Positions 1 to 5,828 are shown, numbered from the stretch's first letter. The stretch is DNA of 6,757 nt from Bacteroidia bacterium (GCA_012031955.1 JAAURZ010000127.1:1-6757), one strand, 5' to 3'. Made by a program: numbers and translations. Notes: generated from the letters alone by a model not told the origin.

Positions 1-278
1 TCTATTTCCATCTCCTTCACGAAGTTGCCGTACTTGTCTGTCTTGAGCAGGTAGATACCACTGAAGTTGGACTCGGGCAACCGCCGGCCGCCGAGCACAA
101 GGTAGCCGCCATCGGATGTCTGCTTGAAATCGATAGGGAAGAAGGAGGCATTGAACTGGTTGTTGTCGTATATCTTGGTGAAGGTCTTCTCGTCGAACTG
201 CGGATTAGACTCTTCGGAACAGGCTGCCGCCACCAGCAGGCCGGCCATGAGTATGTGTATCAGAAATTTTCGGGTCAT
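1..278 (-). CDS. Lipoprotein with TSDGG-type repeat, 3' end beyond the window
   Basis: The ATG at 278-276 opens a frame that runs without a stop to the left edge, so about 92 N-terminal residues are visible and the C-terminus is missing. The start MTRKFLIHILMAGLLVAAAC is a short positively charged and hydrophobic stretch ending in a lipobox, with Cys20 as the lipidation site, so the mature protein should be an envelope lipoprotein. An acidic stretch (SEES) follows the Cys. Around residues 59-86 the pattern TSDGGYLVLGG ... GIYLLKTDKYGN is the unit seen in Bacteroidota repeat proteins built of QTSDGGY...LIKTD..GN modules, which are thought to form beta-propeller-like surface domains. Full-length relatives are usually several hundred residues. 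It lies 14 bp downstream of the barrel-protein gene on the same strand and is probably co-transcribed. The ATG has an A-rich leader and no clear Shine-Dalgarno sequence. The precise function is unknown. Confidence 0.82.
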   Translation of the reverse strand, partial: MTRKFLIHILMAGLLVAAACSEESNPQFDEKTFTKIYDNNQFNASFFPIDFKQTSDGGYLVLGGRRLPESNFSGIYLLKTDKYGNFVKEMEI

Positions 279-292
279 GGTTGCTGCTGTTT

Positions 293-1168
293 TTAGTGGT
301 CGAGTGATTTGAAACCGGAGCCGAGGAAGCGCAGGGGAAAGAGACAGCCTACGGAAAACGACAGGTTGTTAAGTTGGATGTCGTCCATGGCATCGCCCAC
401 ACCCGAGAGGCGATCGTTGCTGAATCTGTTTTCGGTGGAGTTGATGAGACTCATGCCGAGGCTGTACATGATGTCGAGATTAAGCCGCACGTTGCCCATG
501 TTGTAGTTTACACCGGCGCCTCCCACGAGGCCCCAGTGATTTTTGGCGAACAGGTCTTTGGCGCCTACGATGATGGGCTCGTTGGTAAATTCATTCACAC
601 CGCCCGATGCGTAGTCGATGCCCGATACTTCGACAGATTTGTCTGCGTTGATCAGGAATGCCATGTATACGCCTGCCTGCACGTAGGGGCGAAGGCGCGT
701 GGCGGTGATATCATATTTGGCCACGAGGGGTATTACTGCATGATCGACGCGCTGCTCCTGCACGTAGTCAAGCGCTAAAAAATTGTTTGGGTCTTCGCTG
801 TCACTCCATTCGTAATGGTTGTTGTATACGAAGCGCGCATTGCGGTATGTGGGTTGGAGGCTCACCGATATGCGCTTGATGTAGAATGTGATTTCGAGTG
901 TGGCCTGGCTGCCAAGCTTGTTGAAGCTTTCGTATTGCTTGGCGTCTTGCTCGTAGTTGGTGGGCAGCACTACGCTATAAGTTTTCTGCAGCACGGCGTT
1001 AGACAGGTTGGTGCCGGCTTTGAGGCCGACCCACCATTGCTTGTCGAGAAATCTTTCGGATTCGTTGTTGCGCTTGTTGAACGACGATGGCTTCTTGCGT
1101 TTGCCTTGTGCAACGCACAACGAGGCGACTAGCAGGAGGCACATCAGTGGGTAGAGTCTTTTCATCAT
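293..1168 (-). CDS. Outer-membrane beta-barrel protein (PorT-like family)
   Basis: The intact 291-residue protein starts at the double ATG (1168-1163) and ends at TAA 295-293. Residues 1-20 form a Sec signal peptide with probable signal peptidase I cleavage after Cys-Val-Ala (A20|Q21). A basic, low-complexity linker (about 22-44) precedes WWVGLKAGTNLSNA (45-58), the typical first strand of the Bacteroidota 'outer membrane protein beta-barrel' (PorT-like) domain. The rest alternates short amphipathic strands such as RPYVQAGVYMAFLI and WGLVGGAGVNYNMG with polar loops. The last strand, around SFSVGCLFPLRF, has the aromatic pattern common in barrel proteins, followed by a short tail. It is the third gene of the minus-strand run, 63 bp after DUF1501 and 14 bp before the lipoprotein gene. 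I see no TAnnTTTG box just upstream, so read-through from the upstream genes is likely. The family is broad, and the substrate or partner cannot be told. A specific T9SS role (PorT itself) is possible but not supported. Confidence 0.85.
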   Translation of the reverse strand: MMKRLYPLMCLLLVASLCVAQGKRKKPSSFNKRNNESERFLDKQWWVGLKAGTNLSNAVLQKTYSVVLPTNYEQDAKQYESFNKLGSQATLEITFYIKRISVSLQPTYRNARFVYNNHYEWSDSEDPNNFLALDYVQEQRVDHAVIPLVAKYDITATRLRPYVQAGVYMAFLINADKSVEVSGIDYASGGVNEFTNEPIIVGAKDLFAKNHWGLVGGAGVNYNMGNVRLNLDIMYSLGMSLINSTENRFSNDRLSGVGDAMDDIQLNNLSFSVGCLFPLRFLGSGFKSLDH

Positions 1169-1192
1169 TGGGGTGTTTTAAAAGGGTCTTTG

Positions 1193-1212
1193 CCGGGGCT
1201 GTGCAGCCCGGG
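1193..1212. other. GC-rich hairpin in the DUF1501-barrel intergenic gap
   Basis: CCGGGGCTG (1193-1201) and CAGCCCGGG (1204-1212) pair with one bulged G. On the plus strand the stem is followed by TTTTATATT and would resemble an intrinsic terminator, but no plus-strand gene ends here. On the minus strand, the direction of the operon, the stem is preceded by AAAA and followed by CAAAGACCC, so it lacks the U-tract. A role as partial attenuator, RNA-processing site or mRNA-stability element between the DUF1501 and barrel cistrons is an inference. Confidence 0.45.
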
Positions 1213-1231
1213 TTTTATATTGTTGTCCGGT

Positions 1232-1567
1232 TTATCTCATAATGGATATTTTTTTGGAGTCCTTAAAGAACCCTGCCTTCATTTGGTAAATATAATTTCC
1301 TGCAGGCAAATCACTCACATCGGCTATGATGGCATGTTCGCCGGCGTCGTAGTTGCCGTTTGCGAGGAGCTTCTTTTCCTTGCCTGTGTTGTCGTACAGC
1401 TTAATGACCACCTGCGATGTGCCGTTGGTACGGAACCGGATGTTCACTTTGTCGGATACGGGGTTGGGATAGCATTCGTGCAGTGCCCACCGCGCGCTGA
1501 TGAAGTCGTCGGTGCCGGTGATTACGTCGCTTACGAGCGGGAGAGGCGAATAGGTGACGCCGTCGAC
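1232..1567 (-). CDS. DUF1501 fragment 3: T9SS C-terminal sorting domain
   Basis: This is the third segment, about 111 residues, read from 1567 after the second frame break with no start codon of its own at that point. A linker (VDGVTYSPLPLVSDVITGTD) leads to the sorting domain from about 1486: ECYPNPVSDKVNIRF, a VIKLYDNTGKE strand, a short ADVSDLPAGNYIYQM segment and a final KKISIMR. These are the usual landmarks of the type A T9SS domain: YPNP near the start, LPAGxY late, and a basic end. An ORF finder sees only 1232-1447 because the first start-like codon in this frame is a GTG inside the domain. The domain is cargo for outer-membrane export and is normally cleaved off. Confidence 0.85.
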   Translation of the reverse strand, partial: VDGVTYSPLPLVSDVITGTDDFISARWALHECYPNPVSDKVNIRFRTNGTSQVVIKLYDNTGKEKKLLANGNYDAGEHAIIADVSDLPAGNYIYQMKAGFFKDSKKISIMR

Positions 1568-2580
1568 GTGCCGTTGATGAAGTTGCCGAAGAACACATCG
1601 TTGTCGATGACTGACTGATCTACCTGCATCCAGTCTTTAAGGATGTTGGCAAACACCTGGCGATAGTCGTACTGCATGTCGATGTTGTTCTGGTTGAGGT
1701 CGGGCGTTGTGCCCACCACGCCGGGTTTCACACCTTTGCCGAAAATGAAGATGGGGCCGGCGGTACCGTGGTCGGTACCGTAGCTGCCGTTGGAGTGTAT
1801 GCGCCGGCCGAACTCGGAGGTTGTCACTGACAGCACGCGGTCTTCGAGGCCGCGCGCGCGAAGGTCGTCTTGAAAGGCCTTCATGGCACTGGACACGTTG
1901 TACATCAGCGCTGCGTGTACACCCATGGTTGGGTCGTAGGTTTCCACCTGGTCGGCGTGTGTATCGAAGCCACCGATTTTTACGAGGAACACTTTGGTTT
2001 TGCATCCGCCCGCCAGCAGTCGCGCAATCAGCCTGAGCTGCGGCGACAGTGTGTTGCGTTTGTTGCCTGTGGGCGCGTTGAAGGGATACGCCTCGGGATA
2101 GGTAACGGTACTTTCGCCGCCGGCGAGAAATACCTCATAGAGCCGTTCGGCATAGTCTTCGGTCTTGTCTTCGAGGCCAAGTATCCAGTTGAGTTCTTTG
2201 CCATAAGGTGTGTCGTTGAGCGCAGCGGGTGGCTTGCCGCGCGGGTCAACGAGTTTGTCCTGGAAGCCGTCGAGTTCTTCGACGAGTTCGGCAAATCCTG
2301 CCGGGTCGTTGAGTGATATAGAAGTAGGGAACCCGTCCGACTGGTGGAATATGAGTGACACGTCGCTACCCATTTCGATAGCGAGCGGATCGGGCATTTC
2401 GGGCAACACCGGGAAATCGTCGGGGTATTGACCGAGGTCTTCGAATTCTTTTTCCAGGAAACGGCCTACCCACCCGGAGCTGAAGTAGTCGTCGGAGCCA
2501 CCTCCCATGAACCAGATGTCGCGACCGCGAAAATGAGATCCGTTATTGTTCTTATAAGAGACGCCCTGCACTGCCGTCAT
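1531..2580 (-). CDS. DUF1501 fragment 2: central domain
   Basis: This is the second segment of the broken DUF1501 gene, nominally 349 residues from an ATG that overlaps the upstream stop. It begins with VQGVSYKNNNGSHFRGRDIW, the standard continuation of fragment 1. It holds the core blocks GFDTHADQ (204-211), SEFGRR (255-260) and GTDHGTAGP (268-276). These Asp/His-containing motifs define the family and probably bind metal (inference). True coding in this frame ends near residue 337 (FINGT). The last dozen residues before TAA are out-of-frame translation, because the family-like continuation VDGVTYSPL is in another frame. Whether this piece is ever made by reinitiation at the ATGA is unknown; split off, it would lack both export signals. 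Confidence 0.8.
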   Translation of the reverse strand: MTAVQGVSYKNNNGSHFRGRDIWFMGGGSDDYFSSGWVGRFLEKEFEDLGQYPDDFPVLPEMPDPLAIEMGSDVSLIFHQSDGFPTSISLNDPAGFAELVEELDGFQDKLVDPRGKPPAALNDTPYGKELNWILGLEDKTEDYAERLYEVFLAGGESTVTYPEAYPFNAPTGNKRNTLSPQLRLIARLLAGGCKTKVFLVKIGGFDTHADQVETYDPTMGVHAALMYNVSSAMKAFQDDLRARGLEDRVLSVTTSEFGRRIHSNGSYGTDHGTAGPIFIFGKGVKPGVVGTTPDLNQNNIDMQYDYRQVFANILKDWMQVDQSVIDNDVFFGNFINGTSTASPIRLSRS

Positions 2581-2933
2581 GCGCCCTGGTCGTAGAGCGT
2601 TTTCATGGCCTGCATGTCGGGGTGCAGCCCCACCTGCGAAGCGGTGGGCAGCGTGGCGTCGAGCTTGATGGCTTTGCGTATGCTGTTTTGCAACGGTATG
2701 GCTATGTTGGCGCGCCGGCTGTAATACAAATCGTAGTCTTCGATGGGTACAAGGCAGTTAACGCCGTCGTTGCCGCCGTGCATCTGCAAGATGACCAGTA
2801 CACGGTCGTTGGTGCTGAGGCCGGCCAGGCGTGCAAGTGGGTTGTTGGCCATCAGCTTGAGTGGTATGCCCCCAATGGTGAACGGGATGCTCATCGCCGC
2901 AGGGAGCTTTTTCAAAAAACTTCTTCTCTTCAT
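2577..2933 (-). CDS. DUF1501 fragment 1: signal and HGGNDG block
   Basis: This is the first reading-frame segment of the broken DUF1501 gene, 118 residues. Residues 2-9 (KRRSFLKK) fit the Tat pattern RRxFLK, with K where S/T is usual, and a weakly hydrophobic stretch follows to about residue 29. VLVILQMHGGNDGVNCLVP (45-63) carries the family's HGGNDG signature at 52-57, and VGLHPDM (101-107) is the next conserved block. The frame stops at TGA 2579-2577 directly after LYDQGA, where relatives continue into a VQGV.Y motif. That motif is found in the next frame, which overlaps by ATGA (2580-2577). The start at 2933 has the same ACCCCAATGA context as the barrel gene. Confidence 0.8.
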   Translation of the reverse strand: MKRRSFLKKLPAAMSIPFTIGGIPLKLMANNPLARLAGLSTNDRVLVILQMHGGNDGVNCLVPIEDYDLYYSRRANIAIPLQNSIRKAIKLDATLPTASQVGLHPDMQAMKTLYDQGA

Positions 2934-2943
2934 TGGGGTATAG

Positions 2944-3687
2944 TTAAAATAGTTGGTACTCGGGTGACTGTAGCACGGCGTTGAAAAGGTTCTGCAACTG
3001 GCCCCGAATGGTGTCTACGCCGACTTGTGTAGTCCACCGGTCGGTCCATGCGGTCTCCGGATCGGGGTCGATATCTGTAAGAAATGCATTGAGGAAATAG
3101 TTGAGTCGCTCGGCTGTGAGCCCCGAGGCGTCGTCCAGCGCAGTGTCGAACGTGAGGCTGTCGAACACCGGCAAGAAATGCGTGCAGATTTCGATCACGA
3201 GATTCCTTGCTACTGATGCCGTGCCGTTGGCGACGTTGTTTTGTACATAGGCCATCACGTCGGCCTTTACCATTCCGTCGGCTGTCGGGTCTATGAGGTT
3301 TCGAATGAAGGCGTAGCGGTTGGTGAGATAGTTCACCGATATCCAGCTCCTGTTATAGAGTGGAAACTGGTGGTAGGCGTCGTAGCCCGCCACATCGTAC
3401 GGTTCGTAGAAGCTCATGCCCATTCTGTCAACCTGGTCGAGGCACTCGCCGGCGAAGTCATAGAAGTTGGTTGCGTCGGTGGTGTTGGGTACTGTTATAT
3501 TCAGCGCGCGAATGGCCCCGGTCAATAAATCAAGTGGCGACTTGATGATACCGCCGAAGTTATCGTCGTCGATGCCCGCTGCCGCTTCATAGAAGTGCTG
3601 GCTTCGCAGCAGGTTCTCGATCACGGGTTGAATTTTGAAATTGTTTGCGACAAAAGTGTTGGCCATTTCGGCGATGATGGTGTTGTC
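2944..3687 (-). CDS. DUF1800 fragment 3: C-terminal part
   Basis: This third segment is about 247 residues from the frame break to TAA. It starts with DNTIIAEMANTFVANNFKIQ and contains the alpha-helical block PVIENLLRSQHFYEA and then SPLDLLTGAIRALNI, which matches the family's 'SP.e....lR.l' region. It ends with LFNAVLQSPEYQLF, typical of DUF1800 C-termini. The open frame extends upstream to 3912, but that part (about 75 residues rich in Arg and Thr) is out-of-frame translation of the preceding segments and should not be annotated as protein. Confidence 0.78.
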   Translation of the reverse strand, partial: DNTIIAEMANTFVANNFKIQPVIENLLRSQHFYEAAAGIDDDNFGGIIKSPLDLLTGAIRALNITVPNTTDATNFYDFAGECLDQVDRMGMSFYEPYDVAGYDAYHQFPLYNRSWISVNYLTNRYAFIRNLIDPTADGMVKADVMAYVQNNVANGTASVARNLVIEICTHFLPVFDSLTFDTALDDASGLTAERLNYFLNAFLTDIDPDPETAWTDRWTTQVGVDTIRGQLQNLFNAVLQSPEYQLF

Positions 3688-3857
3688 ATGGTGGGTGTAA
3701 CATCGTGGTAAACGAAGAAGCGATAGAGTTTCCTGCAGATGTTCTTTGGTGTTTCCACCTGGCTGTATATAAGGTCTATCAGTTGGCTTATTTCGTCGTA
3801 AGCGCTTGCTTCGGTGGCGTCTGATCCGTTGAGTAGCAACGGGTCGGCCTGTATCAC
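3621..3857 (-). CDS. DUF1800 fragment 2: short middle segment
   Basis: This middle segment is nominally 78 residues from a GTG (3857-3855) that overlaps the upstream TGA. Family-like sequence covers residues 2-56, including DEISQLIDLIYSQVETPKNI and CRKLYRFFVYHDVTPT, the conserved region where DUF1800 proteins read KLYRFFV. After T56 (codon ending at 3690) the frame turns to non-homologous sequence (MTTPSSPKW) until TGA, while DNTIIAEMANTF continues the family in the third frame. A stand-alone protein of this kind is unlikely; it is best read as the middle of one gene. Confidence 0.75.
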   Translation of the reverse strand: MIQADPLLLNGSDATEASAYDEISQLIDLIYSQVETPKNICRKLYRFFVYHDVTPTMTTPSSPKWPTLLSQTISKFNP

Positions 3858-4696
3858 GGTGTTTGCATTCTCGCGCTGAATACTTTTGGGTCATTGTCGT
3901 GCTGCGACGCATTGGTCGGGCTGCCCTTCACACTGCCGCGCGGCAGCAACGTGTCGGGGTCGATGTTGCCGAATGTGTCGTCGAAGGCCCAGCCTGACAG
4001 CACAAGCGCGGCGGCTTGCACGTCGCCTTCCGTATACACAACATAGTCGCCGGGCCCCGGCGACGGGGGCAGGCTGCCTTCGAGCCCGCGTCCTATACTA
4101 TAGAGTTCCAGCAGCTCGCGGGCATAGTTTTCATTTACGCTGCCGCGCACGTTGAGTGTGCCGTCCAGCAAGCGCAGCATGGCGTTGTCGACGGACACTT
4201 TCTTGGTGAGTTCCCTGAAGTTCAGCTTGTCGGCGGGCACCACGGGAGAGGTGGTTCCATCCAGTGCGTAAAGCCGGTAGAGTTGATTTTGAAAATATAA
4301 CGCACGGCTGCTTGCGATCTTGCTGCGGATGGCGGTGAAGTGCGTATGAAGGAAGAGAACGATTTTCTCCCTGGCGCAATACGCAAGGGACAGTGAGGGG
4401 CTCACGCCGCTGCTGAGCATCTGACCCAGAAACCAGCGTATGAAAAACTGTTCGAGGTCGCTGTCTTCGCTGTTGGCCGCGGTGGCGCCGTTGGTCACCC
4501 ATTCGGTTCCTGTGGCGGTGTCTATCGGCAGCGCCGGGTCGGGCAGCACCTGGCCGTAAAGCTGTACGGTGGCCTGGGCCGGCGTGAGGGTTGCAAAGTA
4601 GTCAATCTGCGCTTTGGTGGGCCCAAAGGTGGACCGTCGCAAAAGGTGGGCGGCTCGTTTGGTACCCAGGGTTCCGCCGAATTCGGGTAATGGCAT
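3854..4696 (-). CDS. DUF1800 fragment 1: N-terminal part with family signature
   Basis: This first segment has 280 residues. RAAHLLRRSTFGPT lies at 14-27, REKIVLFLHTHF at 109-120, NENYARELLELYSIG at 188-202 and the YTEGDVQAAALVLSGW block at 221-236. The last family-like residues are FSARMQ at 273-278. The frame then gives TP and stops at TGA 3856-3854, while the natural continuation (NTVIQADPLLLNG) is in the next frame. Adding one A to the three-A run at 3864-3862 joins the two. Confidence 0.82.
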   Translation of the reverse strand: MPLPEFGGTLGTKRAAHLLRRSTFGPTKAQIDYFATLTPAQATVQLYGQVLPDPALPIDTATGTEWVTNGATAANSEDSDLEQFFIRWFLGQMLSSGVSPSLSLAYCAREKIVLFLHTHFTAIRSKIASSRALYFQNQLYRLYALDGTTSPVVPADKLNFRELTKKVSVDNAMLRLLDGTLNVRGSVNENYARELLELYSIGRGLEGSLPPSPGPGDYVVYTEGDVQAAALVLSGWAFDDTFGNIDPDTLLPRGSVKGSPTNASQHDNDPKVFSARMQTP

Positions 4697-4710
4697 AGAG
4701 GTAGAGTTGT

Positions 4711-4740
4711 TTCAATCGTTCAATTAATTCAAGAATTCGA
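4711..4740. repeat. Four phased TTCAA/TTCGA units ahead of DUF1800
   Basis: TTCAA occurs at 4711, 4719 and 4728, followed by TTCGA at 4736, giving steps of 8, 9 and 8 bp (TTGAA on the operon strand). The cluster is 15-44 bp upstream of the DUF1800 start, in its leader or promoter region. It may be a binding site or only AT-rich low complexity; no known regulator can be named. Confidence 0.35.
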
Positions 4741-4808
4741 TATGGTTTTCCGGTTTATGGGATCAACGACATTAGTATCCGATAACCGTTCGTATTTTCC
4801 TTTCGTGA

Positions 4809-4837
4809 CTGTTTACACAAGTTTTCATTTAAGTTTG
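4809..4837 (+). promoter_or_regulatory. Probable Bacteroidota promoter of the HMG-CoA lyase gene
   Basis: TAAGTTTG at 4830-4837 fits the Bacteroidota -7 consensus TAnnTTTG exactly. A partial -33 element (CTG at 4809-4811, consensus TTG) sits 18 bp upstream, within the usual spacing. Transcription would begin around 4842-4845 and give a leader of about 50 nt before the ATG at 4896. A single exact 6-base match in 178 bp on two strands is not strong proof. Confidence 0.42.
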
Positions 4838-4850
4838 CAACTGCCGTTGT

Positions 4851-4869
4851 TAACATTGTTGTAACATTG
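4851..4869 (+). repeat. TAACATTG direct repeat, 11-bp period
   Basis: TAACATTG occurs at 4851-4858 and again at 4862-4869, one helical turn apart, between the probable promoter and the start of the HMG-CoA lyase gene. Each copy is also one mismatch from the -7 consensus. It could be an operator read from one DNA face, an alternative promoter pair, or chance. Confidence 0.35.
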
Positions 4870-4895
4870 GCCAATTGAAAAATCAATCTGATCGT

Positions 4896-5747
4896 ATGAG
4901 AATAATTGAGTGCCCCCGCGATGCCATGCAAGGATTGGAATCATTCATCCCGACTGCTGATAAAATTAAATATATCAATAAGCTTTTAAAAGTCGGTTTC
5001 GATACGATCGATTTCGGAAGTTTTGTTTCCCCGAAAGCCATCCCCCAACTTCGTGATACGGCCGAAGTGCTCGACCAATTGAATTGGAAGGAAAGCAGGT
5101 CGAAACTGCTGGCCATTGTGGCTAACATCCGTGGTGCTCAACAAGCGGTAACGTTTGAAGGCGTCGCATACCTGGGTTTTCCGATGTCGATATCCGAAAC
5201 TTTTCAGCGGCGCAATACCAACAAGTCGATTGCCGACGCGTTGGACACGCTGCGCGAAATGAAGAACTTGTGTTTGAACAGCAATAAAAAGTTGGTTGCC
5301 TACATCAGCATGGGGTTTGGAAATCCGTACGGAGATCCCTACGCGCCAGAATTGGTAAATGGTTTTGTCGACATATTGGTGACGTTGGGAGCCGATGTGA
5401 TTTCGCTTGCCGACACGGTCGGGGTGGCCACGCCTCAACAGGTGGGAAGTTTGTTAGCTTCGGTGAAGAATGCTTTCGCATCGGCCGACATTGGGGTACA
5501 CCTTCACGCAACACCGCCACAGGCCAGGGCGAAAATCGCCGCTGCCTACGAGGCCGGCTGCCGACGCTTCGATGGTGCCATAAGGGGCTTTGGTGGTTGC
5601 CCGATGGCCGAAGACGAACTGGTTGGAAACATTGCCACTGAAACGTTGCTGGATTTTCTGGAAGGGGAAGGTGTGCATACCGGGCTGAACATGCCCGCCT
5701 TCGCGGAAGCGACCGCAATCGCCGACAAAATATTTCCAAAGCATTGA
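4896..5747 (+). CDS. mvaB: Hydroxymethylglutaryl-CoA lyase
   Basis: The 283-residue protein is intact and of normal family length. The enzyme (EC 4.1.3.4) splits HMG-CoA into acetyl-CoA and acetoacetate, the last step of leucine breakdown, in the cytoplasm. Visible active-site features of the HMG-CoA lyase branch of the TIM-barrel DRE family are: Arg8-Asp9 in ECPRDAMQG (substrate arginine and metal Asp), His202 and His204 in VHLHATPP (metal ligands), Cys235 in GFGGCP (catalytic loop Cys), and Asn245 in GNIATE (metal ligand). GFDTIDFGSFVSPKAIPQ (34-51) matches the family's FVSPK block. The ATG at 4896 is preferred over an in-frame TTG at 4875, because homologues begin just before the IIECPRD motif and the extra seven residues (KNQSDR region) look like leader. 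The gene diverges from DUF1800. The 81-bp gap to the TPR gene contains its own -7 box, so co-transcription is uncertain. No other leucine-degradation gene is in the window. The gene symbol is assigned by family only. Confidence 0.92.
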   Translation: MRIIECPRDAMQGLESFIPTADKIKYINKLLKVGFDTIDFGSFVSPKAIPQLRDTAEVLDQLNWKESRSKLLAIVANIRGAQQAVTFEGVAYLGFPMSISETFQRRNTNKSIADALDTLREMKNLCLNSNKKLVAYISMGFGNPYGDPYAPELVNGFVDILVTLGADVISLADTVGVATPQQVGSLLASVKNAFASADIGVHLHATPPQARAKIAAAYEAGCRRFDGAIRGFGGCPMAEDELVGNIATETLLDFLEGEGVHTGLNMPAFAEATAIADKIFPKH

Positions 5748-5785
5748 AAATATTACGTGGCGACGCCCTGCCGTCATTATTCCCA

Positions 5786-5793
5786 TAACTTTG
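5786..5793 (+). promoter_or_regulatory. -7 promoter box upstream of the TPR gene
   Basis: TAACTTTG matches the TAnnTTTG consensus exactly and lies 35 bp before the ATG at 5829, in the gap after the HMG-CoA lyase stop. The predicted transcript would have a leader of about 30 nt. No TTG is found at the expected -33 distance, so the promoter is incomplete by consensus. Confidence 0.42.
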
Positions 5794-5828
5794 CTAACTT
5801 AGTTGAGGTTCTAAAACGTAACGACTGT

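Larger units (their letters stand above)
1232..2933 (-). pseudogene. DUF1501 protein with Tat-like signal and T9SS sorting domain, broken by two frameshifts
   Basis: The gene starts at ATG 2933 and ends at TAA 1234-1232, but is read in three frames. One missing base near 2580/2581 and one near 1567/1568 restore a continuous 567-residue protein. Order of parts: a twin-arginine-like signal (KRRSFLKK), the conserved HGGNDG block, the central DUF1501 blocks GFDTHADQ, SEFGRR and GTDHGTAGP, then a C-terminal type A T9SS sorting domain starting around YPNPVSDKV. DUF1501 belongs to the alkaline-phosphatase-like fold group, whose biochemical reaction is undefined. The Asp/His-rich blocks look like metal ligands (inference). 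The sorting domain predicts passage through the outer membrane by T9SS and removal of the domain. The gene follows DUF1800 by 10 bp, a pairing that recurs in bacteria. Conserved sequence on both sides of each break argues for assembly error or a very recent mutation rather than old decay. Confidence 0.88.
2944..4696 (-). pseudogene. DUF1800 protein, broken by two frameshifts
   Basis: This is the first gene of the minus-strand operon, from ATG 4696 to TAA 2946-2944, read in three frames. One missing base in the A-run 3864-3862 and one near 3687/3688 restore a 584-residue protein, within the usual family size. DUF1800 hallmarks appear in order: RAAHLLRRSTFGPT near the N-terminus, REKIVLFLHTHF, the signature NENYARELLELYSIG, TEGDVQAAALVLSGW, then KNICRKLYRFFVY and an NNFKIQPVIENLLRSQHFYEA block. 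Neither a signal peptide nor a sorting domain is visible. Members without a signal are common, so its cellular location is open. The reaction is unknown, and the family repeatedly occurs beside DUF1501, as here with a 10-bp gap. The start is well chosen because MPLPEFGGTLGTKRAAHLLRR aligns with the expected N-terminus. I found no TAnnTTTG box upstream on this strand. Confidence 0.88.

Noticed and set aside
124..312. Plus-strand 62-codon frame across the lipoprotein start
   Set aside because: It overlaps the lipoprotein signal peptide and lipobox on the other strand and spans the junction of two real genes.
374..1132. Plus-strand open frames of 134 and 105 codons opposite the barrel gene
   Set aside because: They are antisense to a gene with a clear signal peptide and barrel pattern, and show no domain, signal or promoter of their own.
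1190..2316. Plus-strand open frames of 142 and 148 codons opposite DUF1501
   Set aside because: The opposite strand carries conserved DUF1501 and T9SS blocks; these frames are high-GC shadows.
3688..3912. Upstream extension of the DUF1800 C-terminal frame to 3912
   Set aside because: Translation there is Arg/Thr-rich nonsense, while the same bases encode conserved DUF1800 sequence in the other two frames.
1232..4696. Programmed ribosomal frameshifting in DUF1501 and DUF1800
   Set aside because: The five sites share no slippery heptamer or common downstream structure, and two shifts per gene would be exceptional.
4750..4789. Possible stem CGGTT/AACCG in the divergent intergenic region
   Set aside because: Only about 5 bp pair across a long loop, within chance expectation.
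4875..4895. TTG start for HMG-CoA lyase
   Set aside because: The ATG at 4896 sits right before the IIECPRD motif as expected for the family; the extra seven residues add nothing recognizable.
5757..5828. GTG start for the TPR protein
   Set aside because: It would place 24 unrelated residues ahead of a good signal peptide and would overlap the TAACTTTG box.
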